Shown: positions 1 to 10,139 of the stretch, piece after piece | Position numbering within the stretch: the first letter of the stretch is position 1 | Layout: the number at the start of each line of letters is the position of its first letter | Assembly (NCBI GenBank): GCA_947579665.1 | Contig: CANPUZ010000035.1 | Location: 310,001-374,000, forward strand | DNA length: 64,000 bases | Source: Sympetrum striolatum | Lineage: Eukaryota > Arthropoda > Insecta > Odonata > Libellulidae | Direction of reading: 5' to 3' | Position numbers and translations under genes: made by a program | Notes under the pieces: generated by a model | What the model saw: the letters and a program-made list of their open reading frames with translations, nothing else | Database searches by the model: none | Told to the model about the DNA's origin: nothing

Positions 1-966
1 TCCCGATTTTTCCCGATTAAATGCATTGCCGTGATTTTCGGGAATTTTTAAAAAATACTTTCCGGATAGGTAGAGAAATAAAACACAAGGAGCCTATATT
101 TATGGTCTTGGCCTTTTGAAAACATCAATGACTTTCACAAAAAATATCCTGGGTTCGATGCTAGGACGATGCAAAGATCTGCCCTTTAAAATACATAGGA
201 GCTGTTTTTCATTATTTTTTTTGATGCATTTCTCGAAATAAAAGGAAGTTCGTGCTTAGTCGGAAAGTGTAAGGTAACAATTGGTTTAAGAAAAAAATTT
301 TCATAAGCCCGTACTATTCCTGGGTTCGATGCCAGAGCACATTAACATTTCTCTCATAAGGAATATAAGGGAAAAGTAAGACTTCGATTGAGGCAGTTGC
401 AGCCAATATTTCTGCTTGAATTTTCGCACATAGTTAAAGAATAATATCTTCTATTATGTTGCATAGGAAGTTTCACCAGAAAGACCCGAGTTCGATGCCG
501 GGCGGTAAATATGTCTCCCGTTTAAATACATAGGGTTAGTATTTCATTATTTTTTTGATGCACTTATCGAAATGATATGAAGTTCGTGCTTGGCTGGAAG
601 ATGTATGGTTAAAACTGGTTTAAGAAAACAGTTTTCAGAAGACCGTAATATTCCTGGGTTCGATGCCAGAGCACATTAACATTTCTCTCATAAGAAATAT
701 AAGGGAAAAGTAGGACGTCGTTTAATGCAGTTGCAGATAATCTTTCTGCTTGAATTTTCACAGATAGTTAGAGATGGTGATTTTGTATTGTGCTGCATAG
801 TAAGTATCACCTGGAAGACCCGGGTTCGATGCCAGGCGAATAAATTGCAGCGAATAATCAGAATATTTGCAATCCATTTTTTTTCTTTTGACGGCATTCC
901 CGATATGATGCCGACATGAAATTAGTGTTGTCGATCTGCTTACAGTATGCAAGCTACATTTTACTC

Positions 967-968
<2 letters not shown>
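1..968 (+). repeat. B-box composite unit, 5' cut by window edge
   Basis: This is the right-hand part of a composite repeat unit whose head lies left of the window. Five T-arm/B-box-like motifs sit at 148-165, 319-335, 485-502, 653-669 and 819-836, so the spacing is 166-171 bp. The monomers alternate between an A type (CCTGGGTTCGATGCCAG) and a B type (cccGRGTTCGATGCCGGg or similar). The terminal hairpin at 938-954 has one mismatch (GCTTACA against TGCAAGC). The small ORFs are not conserved between copies and are noncoding. Confidence 0.85.
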
Positions 969-1018
<50 letters not shown>

Positions 1019-1088
1019 ATACATGAATGAATCCGCAGTAGCATCTATATATAATAGATAGCCATATAGCTGTATAGCTATATAGATA
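968..1088. repeat. (TA)n microsatellite linker
   Basis: About 50 bp of pure AT dinucleotides run from 968 to 1017. They are followed by the linker segment in reverse orientation (tgaatgaatcc...agcatc, 1023-1052) and by a TAGATAG/ATAGCTAT tract that runs into the GGATAC head of the next unit. It joins two composite units head to tail. Confidence 0.85.
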
Positions 1089-2196
1089 GGATACTAATTC
1101 ACAGGCTAAACTACAAGCGTCATTGCCTAGAAATTTTTATGTCGTATTGGCCATAACGTGAAACCCCCAGGAAAAAAGCGACTTTGATCCTCAGTGTCAT
1201 AGGTTCGATTCCAGAGGGCCCCAAAGTCCCTATTTTTCCCGTTTAAATGCATTGCCGTTATTTTCGGGAATTTTTAAAAAATACTTCCCGGATAGGTAGA
1301 GAAATAAAACTCAAGGAGGCTATATTTATGGTCTTGGTCTTTCGTAAGTATGAATGACTTTCACAAAAAATATCCTGGGTTCGATGCTAGGACGATGCAA
1401 AGATCTGCCCTTTAAAATACATGGGAGCAGTTTTTCATTATTTTTTTTGATGCATTTCTCGAAATAAAAGGAAGTTCGTGCTTAGCTGGAATGTGTACGG
1501 TAAGAATTGGTTTAAGAAAAAAATTTTTATAAGACCGTACTATTCCTTGGTTCGATGCCAGAGCACGTTTACATTTCTCTCATAAGGAATATAAGGGAAT
1601 AGTAAGACTTCGTTTGAGGCAGTTGCAGCCAATATTTCTGCTTGAATTTGCATACATAGTTAGAAATGGTGATTTTCTGTTGTGCTGCATAGAAAGTAAT
1701 GCCAGAAAGGCCCGGGTTCGATGCCGGGCGGTAAATATGTATCCCGTTTAAAATACATTGTATTAGTATTTCAATATTTTTTTGATGCACTTTTCGAAAT
1801 GATAAGAAGTTCGTGCTTCCCTGGAAGATTTATGGTAAGACTCGGTTTGAGAAAAAAATTTTTATAAGACCGTACTATTCCTGGGTATGATGCCAGAGCA
1901 CATTAATATTTCTCTAAAAAGGAATTTAAGGGAAAACTAGGACGTCGTTTGAGGCAGTTGCAGATAATATTTCTGCTTGAATTTTCACAGATAGTTAGAG
2001 ATGGTGATCTTCTATTGTGCTGCATAGTAAGTATCACCAGGAAGATCTGGGTTCGATTTCGGACGAATAAATTGCAGCGAATAATCAGAATATTTTCAAT
2101 CCATTTTTTTTTCTTTTGAGGACTCACTCGATATGATGCCGACTTAAAATTAGTGTTGCCGATCTGCTTGCAGTATGCAAGATACATTTTAGTCGT
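1089..2196 (+). repeat. B-box composite unit (complete, 6 monomers)
   Basis: This complete unit starts at GGATACTAATTCACAGG and ends at the hairpin GCTTGCA-GTA-TGCAAG at 2166-2181. B-box-like motifs lie near 1203, 1376, 1547, 1712, 1881 and 2046. The fifth has decayed from TTCGA to TATGA. The monomer order is S1 (ATTCCAGAGGGCCCC), S2 (GATGCTAGG), A, B, A, S6. Positions 1621-1960 match 2761-3100 almost base for base at an offset of 1140. Confidence 0.85.
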
Positions 2197-2248
2197 AATA
2201 GATATAGATGCTTCTCCGGATTCATTCATATATATAGCTATATATATA
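2197..2248. repeat. Linker with forward segment and TATA microsatellite
   Basis: The linker carries gatgcttctccggattcatt in forward orientation, then the self-complementary tract tatatatagctatatatata, then the next GGATAC head. Confidence 0.7.
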
Positions 2249-3335
2249 GGATACTAATTCACAGCCTAAACCACAAGAGTCATTGACTTGAAATTTTTAC
2301 GAAGTTTTGGCCATAACGTACAACCGCCAGAAAAATTGCGATTTCGAACCTCAATGTCATGGGTTCGATTCCAGAGGGCCCCAAATTCCCGACTTTTGCC
2401 ATTTAAGTGCATTGTTTATAAATACTTCCCGGATAGCTAGAGAATCAAAAGGCTATGAGCCTATATATATGGTCATGATCTACCGAAAACACAAATGACT
2501 TTCACTGAAGATATCCTTGGTTCAATGCTAGGACGATGAAAATATCTGCCCTTTAATATACATGGGAGTCGTTTTTCATTATTTTTTTGATGCACTTATC
2601 TAAATGATAGGAAGTTTGTTCTTGGCTGGAAGATGTATGGTAAGAATTGCTTTAAGAAAAAAATATAGATAAGACGATACTATTCCTGGGTTCGATGCCA
2701 GAGCACAATAACATTTCTCTCATAAGGAGTATAAGGGAAAAGTAGGACGTCGTTTGAGGCAGTTGCAACCAATATTTCTGCTTGAATTTGCATACATAGT
2801 TAGAAATGGTGATTTTCTGTTGTGCTGCATAGAAAGTAATGCCAGAAAGGCCCGGGTTCGATGCCGGGCGGTAAATATGTATCCCGTTTAAAATACATTG
2901 TATTAGTATTTCAATATTTTTTTGATGCACTTTTCGAAATGATAAGAAGTTCGTGCTTCCCTAGAAGATTTATGGTAAGACTCGGTTTGAGAAAAAAATT
3001 TCATAAGACCGTTGTATTCCTGGGTATGATGCCAGAGCACATTAATATTTCTCTAAAAAGGAATGTAAGGGAAAAGTAGGACGTCGTTTGAGGCAGTTGC
3101 AGCTAACATTTCTGCTTGAATTTTCACACATAGTTAGAGATTGTGATCTTCTATGGTGGTGCATAGTCAGTATCACGGGGAAAACCCGGATTCGATGCCG
3201 GATGAAAAAATTGCAGCGGATATTAAGAATATTTTCAATCCATTATTTTTTCTTTTGAGGACTCACTCTATATGATGCCGACTTCAAATAAGTATTATCG
3301 CTGTGCTTGCAGTATGCAAGCTACATTTTACTCGT
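2249..3335 (+). repeat. B-box composite unit (complete, 6 monomers)
   Basis: The head is at 2249 and the terminal hairpin GCTTGCA-GTA-TGCAAGC is at 3305-3321. B-box-like motifs lie near 2361, 2518, 2687, 2851, 3020 and 3187. The fifth carries the same TTCGA-to-TATGA change as the unit at 1089, so these two neighbours derive from a recent tandem duplication or gene conversion. Confidence 0.85.
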
Positions 3336-3467
3336 ATCTATTATATATAGATGCTTCTCCGGATTCATTCATGTATCTTATCTATTATATATAGATGCTT
3401 CTCCGGATTCATTCATATATATAGATAGGTATATAGATAGGTATATAGATAGATATATAGATAGATA
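3336..3467. repeat. Linker with duplicated segment and GATA microsatellite
   Basis: Two direct copies of the linker segment (ctattatatatagatgcttc... at about 3338 and 3380) are followed by a TAGATAGGTATATAGATAG microsatellite that leads into the next unit head at 3468. Confidence 0.75.
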
Positions 3468-4110
3468 GGATACAAATTCACAGCCTAAACCACAAGCGTG
3501 ATTGATTTCAATTTGATTTTTGATTTTTACTGCGTATTGGCCATAACAATTAACCGCCAGAAAAAATGTGATTTTGATCCTCAGTGTCATGGGTTCGATT
3601 CCAGAGGGCCCCAAAGTCCCGATTTTTCCCGTTTAAATGCATTACTTAGATTTTCGGGAATTTTTAAAAAATACTACCCGGATAGGTAGAGAATCGAAAC
3701 TCTAGGAGCCTTTAAATATGGTCATTATCTATCGTAAACATAAATGAGTTTTACGGAAAAAAACCTGGGTTCGATGCTAGGTCAAGGCAAATATCGGCCG
3801 TTTAAAATGCATTGTGGCGATTTTAAGATTTTTTTTTCGACCCTTTCCCGATGGCATGGAATCTTCAAATTCGGCATAGAGTTGTAGATCATAAATATAT
3901 TTCCTAATCAAATTTTACATATTCACTGATGGTCCTTGGTTCGATCCCAGAGAGCCATTTACATTCCTAAATGCATTTCTTATGGAGATAACAGAATTAG
4001 GTTTTAGGTACTTCCCGGCATGATATCGACTTCAAACTTTGTATGAAATAAGACTAAGTCCTAATAAATCATATTCATAGCATTCATTCATATATATAGC
4101 TATATATATA
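3468..4110 (+). repeat. B-box composite unit, type II, truncated
   Basis: The head and first three monomers are present, with B-box motifs near 3592, 3770 and 3935. The third is the type II monomer (CTTGGTTCGATCCCAGAG) that otherwise dominates the 50-58 kb block. The unit stops near 4080 with no terminal hairpin and runs straight into a cattcattcatatatatagct linker. It is a type II unit embedded in a type I array, which suggests exchange between arrays. Confidence 0.75.
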
Positions 4111-5213
4111 GGATACTAATTCACAGCCTAAACCACAAGAGTCACAGACTTGAAATTTTTACGAAATATTGGCCATAATGTGTAACTGCCAGAAAAATTG
4201 CGATTTTGAACCTCAGTATCATGGGTTCGATTCCAGAGTGCCTCAAAGTCCCGACTTTTCCCATTTACATGCATTGATTTGAATTTCGGGAATTTTTAAA
4301 AAATACTTCCCGGATAGTTAGAGAATCTAAACACAAGGAGCCTATAGATATGGTAATGATCTATCGAAAACATTTATGACTTTTACAGAAATTATCCTGC
4401 GTTCGATGCTAGGACGATGCAAATATCTGCCCTTTAAAATACGTGGGAGTATTTTTTCATAATTTATTTTGATGCAATTATCGAAATGATAGGAAGTTCT
4501 TGCTTTGCTGGAAGATGTATGGTAAGAATTTGTTTAAGAAAAAATATAGATAAGACGGAACTCTTCCTGGGTTCAATGCCAGAGTACAATAACATTTCTC
4601 TCATAAGGAATATAAGGGAAAAGTAGGACGTCATTTGAGGCAGTTGCAAGCAATATTTCTGCTTGAATTTGCATACGTAGTTAGAGATGGTGATTTTCTC
4701 TTGTGCTGCATAGAAAGTATTGCCAAAAAGTCCCGGGTTCGATGCCGTGCAGTAAATGTATCCACCATATATAATGCATTGGGGTAGCTTTTCATTATTT
4801 GTTTGATGCATTTATCGGTATGATAGGATGTTCATGCTTAGTTGGAAGATGTATATTAAGACTTAGTTTATGAAAAAAGTTAGATAAGACCGTAGTGTTC
4901 CTGGGTTCGATGCCAAAGCACATTAAAATTTCAACATAAGGAATATATGGGAAAAGTAGGACGTCCTTTGAGGCAGTTGCAGTCAATGTTTTTGCTTGAG
5001 TTTTCACATACAGTTAGAGACGGTAATCCTTTGTTGTTTTGCATAGTTATTATTTCCAGGAATCCCTGGGTTCGATGCCGGACGGAGATATTGCAGCGAA
5101 TTTTATGAATATTTTCAATACTTTTTCTACTTTTGATGACCCCCTTGATATGATGTCGACTTGAAATTTGTGTTATCTACATGCTTGCAGAATGCAAGCA
5201 ACATTTTACTCGT
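4111..5213 (+). repeat. B-box composite unit (complete, 6 monomers)
   Basis: The head is at 4111 and the hairpin GCTTGCA-GAA-TGCAAGC at 5183-5199. The hairpin loop differs from the usual GTA while both arms stay intact. B-box-like motifs lie near 4224, 4393, 4570, 4735, 4903 and 5067. Two are mutated in the loop or stem (TTCAATGCC at 4571, and CCGTG in place of CCGGG at 4746). Confidence 0.85.
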
Positions 5214-5240
5214 ATACCTATATAGATAGATAGATAGATA

Positions 5241-6696
5241 GGATACTAATTCACAGCCTAAACCACAAGCGTGAATGACTTGTAATTTTTACGGCGTATT
5301 GGCCATAACGTGTAACCACCAGAAAAAATCTGATTTTGAATCTCAGTGTCATAGGTTCGATTCCAGGGGGCCCCAAGCTCCCGAATTTTCCCGTTTAAAT
5401 ACATTGCTTTGATTGTCGAGAATTAAACAAAACTAATGTCCGGGTAGGTAGAGAATCGAAACTCAAGGAGCCTATATATATGGTCATGATCCATTGAAAA
5501 CATAAATTGCTTTTACGAAAAATATCCTGGGTTCGATGCTAGGACGATGCAAAAATCGGCCGTTTAAAATGCATGGGGATAGTTTTTCATTAATTTTTTT
5601 GATGCACTTATCGGTATGTAAGGAACTTTTCGCTCACCTAGAAGATATATATTAAGAATTTGTTTAAGAAAAAAAATTTCATGAGCCAGTTATATCCCTG
5701 GGTTCGATGCCAGAGCACATTAACAATTCTCTCATAAGGAATATAAGGGAAAAGTAAGTCGTCGTTTGAGGCAGTTGCAGCCAATATTTCTGCTTGAATT
5801 TTCGCATATGGTTAAAGAATGTGATTTTCTTTAGTGCTGCATAAAAAGTATTACCAGAAAGACCCGGGTTCGATGCCAGGCGGCAAATATGTCTCCCGTT
5901 TAAAATACATTGGGTTAGTATTTCATTATTTTTTATGCACTTATCAAAATGATAGGAAGTTCGTGCTCGGCTGGAAGATGTATATAAAGAATTGGTTTCA
6001 GAAAAAAATTTTCATAAGCCCGTACAATTCCTTGGTTCGATGACAGAGCACTTTAAATTTTCTCTCATAAGGAATACATGGGAAAAGTAGGACGTCGTTT
6101 GAGGCAGTTACACCCAATATTTCTGCTTGAAATTTCACACATAGTTAGAGGTGTTGATCTTCAGTTGTGCTGCATATAAAAAATTACCAGCAAGACCCGG
6201 GTTCGAAGCCAGGCGGTAAATATATCCCCCATTTAAAATACATTGTAGAGGTTTCATTATTTATTAAGATGCACTTATCGAAATGATAGGAGGTTCATGC
6301 TTAGATAGAAGATGTTTATTAAGACTTGGTTTAAGAAAAAAAAATAGATAAGACCATGCTGTTCCTGGGTTCGTTGCCCGAGCACATTACTATTTCTCAC
6401 ATAAGGTATGTTTATGAAAAGTAGGACGTCATTTGAGGCAGTTGCAGTCATTATTTCTGCTTGAATTTTCACACATAGTTAGAGATGGTGATCTTCTGTA
6501 GTACTGCATAGTAAGTTCACCAGGAAGGCTTGAGTTCGATGCCAGACGATTAAATTGCAGTGAATTTTAAGAATATTTTCAATGCTCTTTTTTTCTTTTG
6601 AGAACTGCCCCGATATGATACCGATATGAAGGTGGTGTTGAAATGAAATTGGTGTTGTTGATCTGCTTGCAGTATGCAAGCTACATTTTACTCGTA
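5241..6696 (+). repeat. B-box composite unit, expanded to 8 monomers
   Basis: This is the longest unit. B-box motifs lie near 5354, 5529, 5697, 5865, 6031, 6199, 6365 and 6529, giving intervals of 164-175 bp. Compared with the other units it carries one extra A-B pair (about 333 bp), so the core grows by dimer steps as a satellite would. The terminal hairpin is at 6665-6681. A short GATA microsatellite lies on each side. Confidence 0.85.
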
Positions 6697-6721
6697 TAAT
6701 AGATAGATAGGTATATAGATA

Positions 6722-7821
6722 GGATACTAATTCACAGCCTAAACCACAAGCGTCATCGGCTTGAAAATTTACGACGTATTGGCCATATCGTGTAACCACC
6801 AGAAAAATTGTGATTTTGAACCTCAGTGTCATCGGTTCGATTCCAGAGGGCCCCAAAGTCCCGATTTTTCCCATTTAAATGCATTGCGTTGATTTTCGGG
6901 AATTTTTAAAAAATACTTCCCGGGTAGGTGAGGAATTTAAACTCAAGGAGCCGATGGATATAGTCAGGATCTATCGATAACGTAAATGATCATCTCGGAA
7001 AAGGTCCTGAGTTCAATGCTAGGACGATGCAAAAATCGGCCCTTTAAAATACATTGAGGTAGTTTTTCACAATTTTTTTAATGTATTTATCGAAATCATA
7101 GGAAGTTTGTGCTTGGCTAGAAGATGTATGGTAAGAAACGGTTTTGAAAAAAATTTAGATAAGACCGTACTGTTCCTGGGTTCGATGCCAGAGCACATTA
7201 AAATTTCTCTCATAAGGAATATAAGGGAAAAGTAGGACATCGTATGAGGCAGTTGCAGCCAATATTTTTGTATAAATTTTCACACATGGTTAAAGGTGGT
7301 GACCGTCTTTAATGCTGCATAGAAAGTATTACCAGAAAGACCCGGGTTCGAAGCCAGTCGGTATATATATCCCCCATTTATAATATATTGAGTTAATTTT
7401 CATTATTTATTTTGTTGTACTTATCGAAATAATAGGAATTTCTTGCTTTGCTAGAAGATGTATATTAAGACTCGGCTTAAGAAAAAAAATTAGGTACGAA
7501 CATGCTGTTCCTGGGTTCGATGCCAGAGCACATTAAAATTTTTCACGTAAGGAATATATGTAAAAAGTAGGACGTCGTTTGAGGCAGTTGCAGCCAATAT
7601 TTCTGCTTAAATTTTCGCACATAGTTAGAGATGGTGATCTTCTGTTGTGCTGCATACTAAATTTACCAGAAAGACCGGGGTTCGATGCCAGTTGATTAAA
7701 ATGCAGCGAATTTTCAGAATATTTTCACTCCTTTTTTTTGTTGAGGACCGTCCCGACATGATGCCGATATGAAATTAGTGTTGTCGATCTGCTTGCAGTA
7801 TGCAAGCTACATTTTACTCGT
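6722..7821 (+). repeat. B-box composite unit (complete, 6 monomers), last of left array
   Basis: The head is at 6722 and the hairpin at 7791-7807, with the CTCGTATA tail ending at about 7822. B-box-like motifs lie near 6836, 7010, 7177, 7345, 7507 and 7675. After the tail the array stops and unrelated repeat sequence begins at about 7825. Confidence 0.85.
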
Positions 7822-7824
7822 ATA

Positions 7825-8015
7825 TAAATATACTCCGTGTAAAATCTCGATAATTCGATTCAAAAACAAAAATACACGATCAAGCAAAATAAGATTTTTT
7901 ACTTATTTTACCTGCTTTAGGTGCTTGTCTCCATTTCCTTTGACTATTTTTTATTTAATTTTGCTTAAGGAAATAAATCCTGCAGCGGCAAAAATGAACT
8001 TTATGTACATATCTT
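7825..8015 (+). repeat. Dispersed repeat, second copy at 32860-33000
   Basis: The stretch from gtgtaaaatctc through ggtgcttgtct to the following T-rich segment is recognisably the same as 32860-33000 in the same orientation, with many substitutions. There are no coding signs. A further isolated B-box-like motif in reverse (CTGGGATCGAACCAAGGAC) lies just downstream at 8037-8055. Confidence 0.5.
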
Positions 8016-8189
8016 ATAGAAATTCTTTGTCTTGTCTGGGATCGAACCAAGGACTAAATTTCAATTTTTTTACAATAGAATTTTCTCGTATTTGAATGCA
8101 ACATTGTGTTAAAATTTTATATCAATTGACCCAGTATATTTCGAGTTTTGCGGCCACAAACATAAGCAGGCTGAATTTGTCTACGTAAG

Positions 8190-8305
8190 ATTATATAGCT
8201 AACCGATGATAACAGTTATTCGAAAGTTATACTTACGGGGAATAATGATTCGAGTGATTTTATGGCTTAAGAAACTGGCGGTTTAGAAAAACACTACGGG
8301 TCCAG
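8190..8305 (+). repeat. Left arm of a diverged inverted repeat
   Basis: The stretch attatatagctaaccgatga... to ...acactacggg matches the reverse complement of 9958-10080 over about 115 bp, with substitutions and small gaps. The two arms flank about 1.65 kb that contains the LINE tail at 8967-9795. They could be ends of an old DNA transposon or two opposed copies of a dispersed repeat. Confidence 0.5.
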
Positions 8306-8966
8306 TATTTAAGATCCATTGGAGTTATTACATATAGATGTTTGTTTGTCCAATATAGTTAATTTCTATCAATTGCAGACATTTCTTTTTTGCAGAATTT
8401 AATCACAAATAATGGTTGTACTAAATCTAGATGTATCCCAAAAGAAAGGAAATTGAACAAGGGAAGGTAAAATATCGCATTCGAGTCGAAATTGAGAGAA
8501 TTCAGATGAACTTGACGAAATATTTTTGTAATTCTGTGGGCATCAACAATTCCCTCAAGACAGAGGTGATTGTTGAACTTGCCACTCGTAGAAATACATG
8601 GGAAAGATGGGCTCAGAAGAAATGAATTGGGAAGAAGAGAATCCACCATTTACCCAAGGGACTATTATTTGAGATATGCGAACAAATAGAAATCCTCAAC
8701 CATGAAAATAGTAATTTTAAACTCGTTACTGTGCACCTTCTCACGAGCTCCTTGCTATCAATTGCTAACCTGCTTCCACCAATATCCTATCCCTCGCTTC
8801 CAAATACTCCACAGAAGTCATTATGCCAACTTGAAGAAAATCACACTTAAGAATTTAAAGATCAACTCTACTACCATTTACGCTACACTACGACTACATT
8901 TATAGTGACAATTTCAATAAATATTAACCAATATATGAAAACCCGCCTACCACTGCTGTTAATTGC
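8306..8966. other. No supported feature
   Basis: Short ORFs occur on both strands here (for example 8359-8649 minus and 8431-8625 plus) but overlap one another and show no domain or splice structure. Nothing else was recognised. Confidence 0.5.
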
Positions 8967-9795
8967 TTTTAGATTTAGATATGTACCCCGCGAGCCACCA
9001 GAGGCGTATGGCAGGGGGTGTAATACACCACTATTATTTATTCCTCCCTATTAGCATCTCTAATTGCCTGGGGAAAAAACGACCAAAAGTAATTATCCGT
9101 CCTTGCGATTACTTCCCTATAACGCTTCGTCGATGCCTCTCGGAGTTCGTTCCTTACTGGCACTAACATTTCACTTACTTCGTCTGTAAATTGTGAACGA
9201 TTGAACTGTTCGAAAAGTTTCCGACGATATTCAGATCTTCTCATCTGTAGTGAATTCCAACTGAGGGACTCTATCATTGCCGTAACGCTGCTCTCAAACC
9301 TGAAATCCCCGCAAACGAATCGGGCTGCTCTACGCTGGACCATCTCTAAATCTGAGACTAAACCTACTTCGTGTGGGTCCTAAACCGCACAGCAGTATTC
9401 TAGACTCGGAAGAATAAGAGAAAAGTAAGCTATTTCTTTGACTCTCGATGAGCATCCTCTCAACGTTCTACCAGTTAATCTTTGCATTCTATTCGCTTTT
9501 CCTATCTCATCTCGAATATGTTCTTTAAAAGATAAGTTACTGCTAAACGTAACTCCTAGGTATTTGTTGTCGTGAACTAACTCTTATGGATGCCCTGAGA
9601 TTTGGTACTGCGCGGGAATTATGTTTGTGGAGCGCGTAAAACTCATTGCAACGCATTTATTTCTATTTAAATTCCGCTGCCAATCTTCACACCATCCTGA
9701 TATTACGTCCAGGTCGTTTTGAAGTACATTACAATCGTTTACTGACAAAATCTCTTTGTATATCAGGGTATCATCAGCAAATAATCTAACCTTAC
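8967..9795 (-). pseudogene. LINE reverse transcriptase 3' part, 5'-truncated
   Basis: On the minus strand this reads as the C-terminal half of a non-LTR reverse transcriptase. The active-site FADDT box is at about 9770-9781. It is followed by a KYLGVTF-type thumb segment and the widespread tail motif VQRRAARFVCGDFR (about 9300-9343), ending near 9038. An in-frame stop and a frame break separate the RT core from the tail. The 3' end is a short tandem (ATCTAAA)n tail at 8967-8982 rather than poly(A), as in CR1/I-like LINEs. The copy is 5'-truncated at about 9795, next to a pyrimidine minisatellite. A sister tail copy occurs at 35322-35741. It is not functional. Confidence 0.85.
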
Positions 9796-9805
9796 TCTTA
9801 ACGTT

Positions 9806-9918
9806 GCTTTACTTGCTTCCTCCAACACTCCAACCTTCACCTCCCCCACCCTTTTACCTCCCCCCACTCTTTCACCTCCCCCCACCCTTTCACCTCCCCA
9901 CCCCTCTCCTGATTCCAT
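9806..9918. repeat. Pyrimidine minisatellite, G4-prone on the minus strand
   Basis: Imperfect units of about 18-20 bp (cacctccccccaccctttca-like) repeat about four times. The minus strand carries repeated GGGG/GGGGGG runs separated by short spacers, which fits a G-quadruplex. Confidence 0.75.
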
Positions 9919-9957
9919 CCCATCTTTTCTATATATAGTGAAAACTTTTGATGATAA

Positions 9958-10080
9958 TCCCGTGGTATTTTGGGAAACTACCAATTCCTTAAGCCGTAAG
10001 ATCACTCGAATTATTACTGTTTACCGTTAGTGTAACAAACAAATAACTATTATCATCGGTTAGCTATATAATTTAGAATA
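9958..10080 (-). repeat. Right arm of the diverged inverted repeat
   Basis: The reverse complement matches 8190-8305 (see that entry). Both arms fade outside about 120 bp. Confidence 0.5.
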
Positions 10081-10139
10081 GAAACTTTATAATTTCATGG
10101 CGTACTGCAAAATTTATTTGTTTCACCAATCGTAAACAT

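Noticed and set aside
1569..2930. Near-identical ORFs starting MHQKNIEILIQC at 1569-1790 and 2652-2930
   Set aside because: Their similarity follows from the 1140-bp duplicated segment. The frame is not kept in other units, so there is no sign of selection on a protein.
3378..3614. Recurrent ORFs with a GPSGIEPMTLR-like peptide (also near 6479-6874, 52383, 55886, 56957, 62990)
   Set aside because: They are the reverse-frame translation of the S1 B-box motif (GGGGCCCTCTGGAATCGAACC) and recur only because the repeat recurs. Frames break at different points in each copy.
148..5084. B-box motifs as true tRNA genes
   Set aside because: No A box, D arm, anticodon arm or acceptor stem accompanies any of them. 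Only the T-arm-like part is present, with an 8-nt loop.
1..7821. A CRISPR array, because of the regular motif spacing
   Set aside because: The conserved motif is too short, spacers are about 150 bp and are themselves repeated, and the DNA is eukaryotic.
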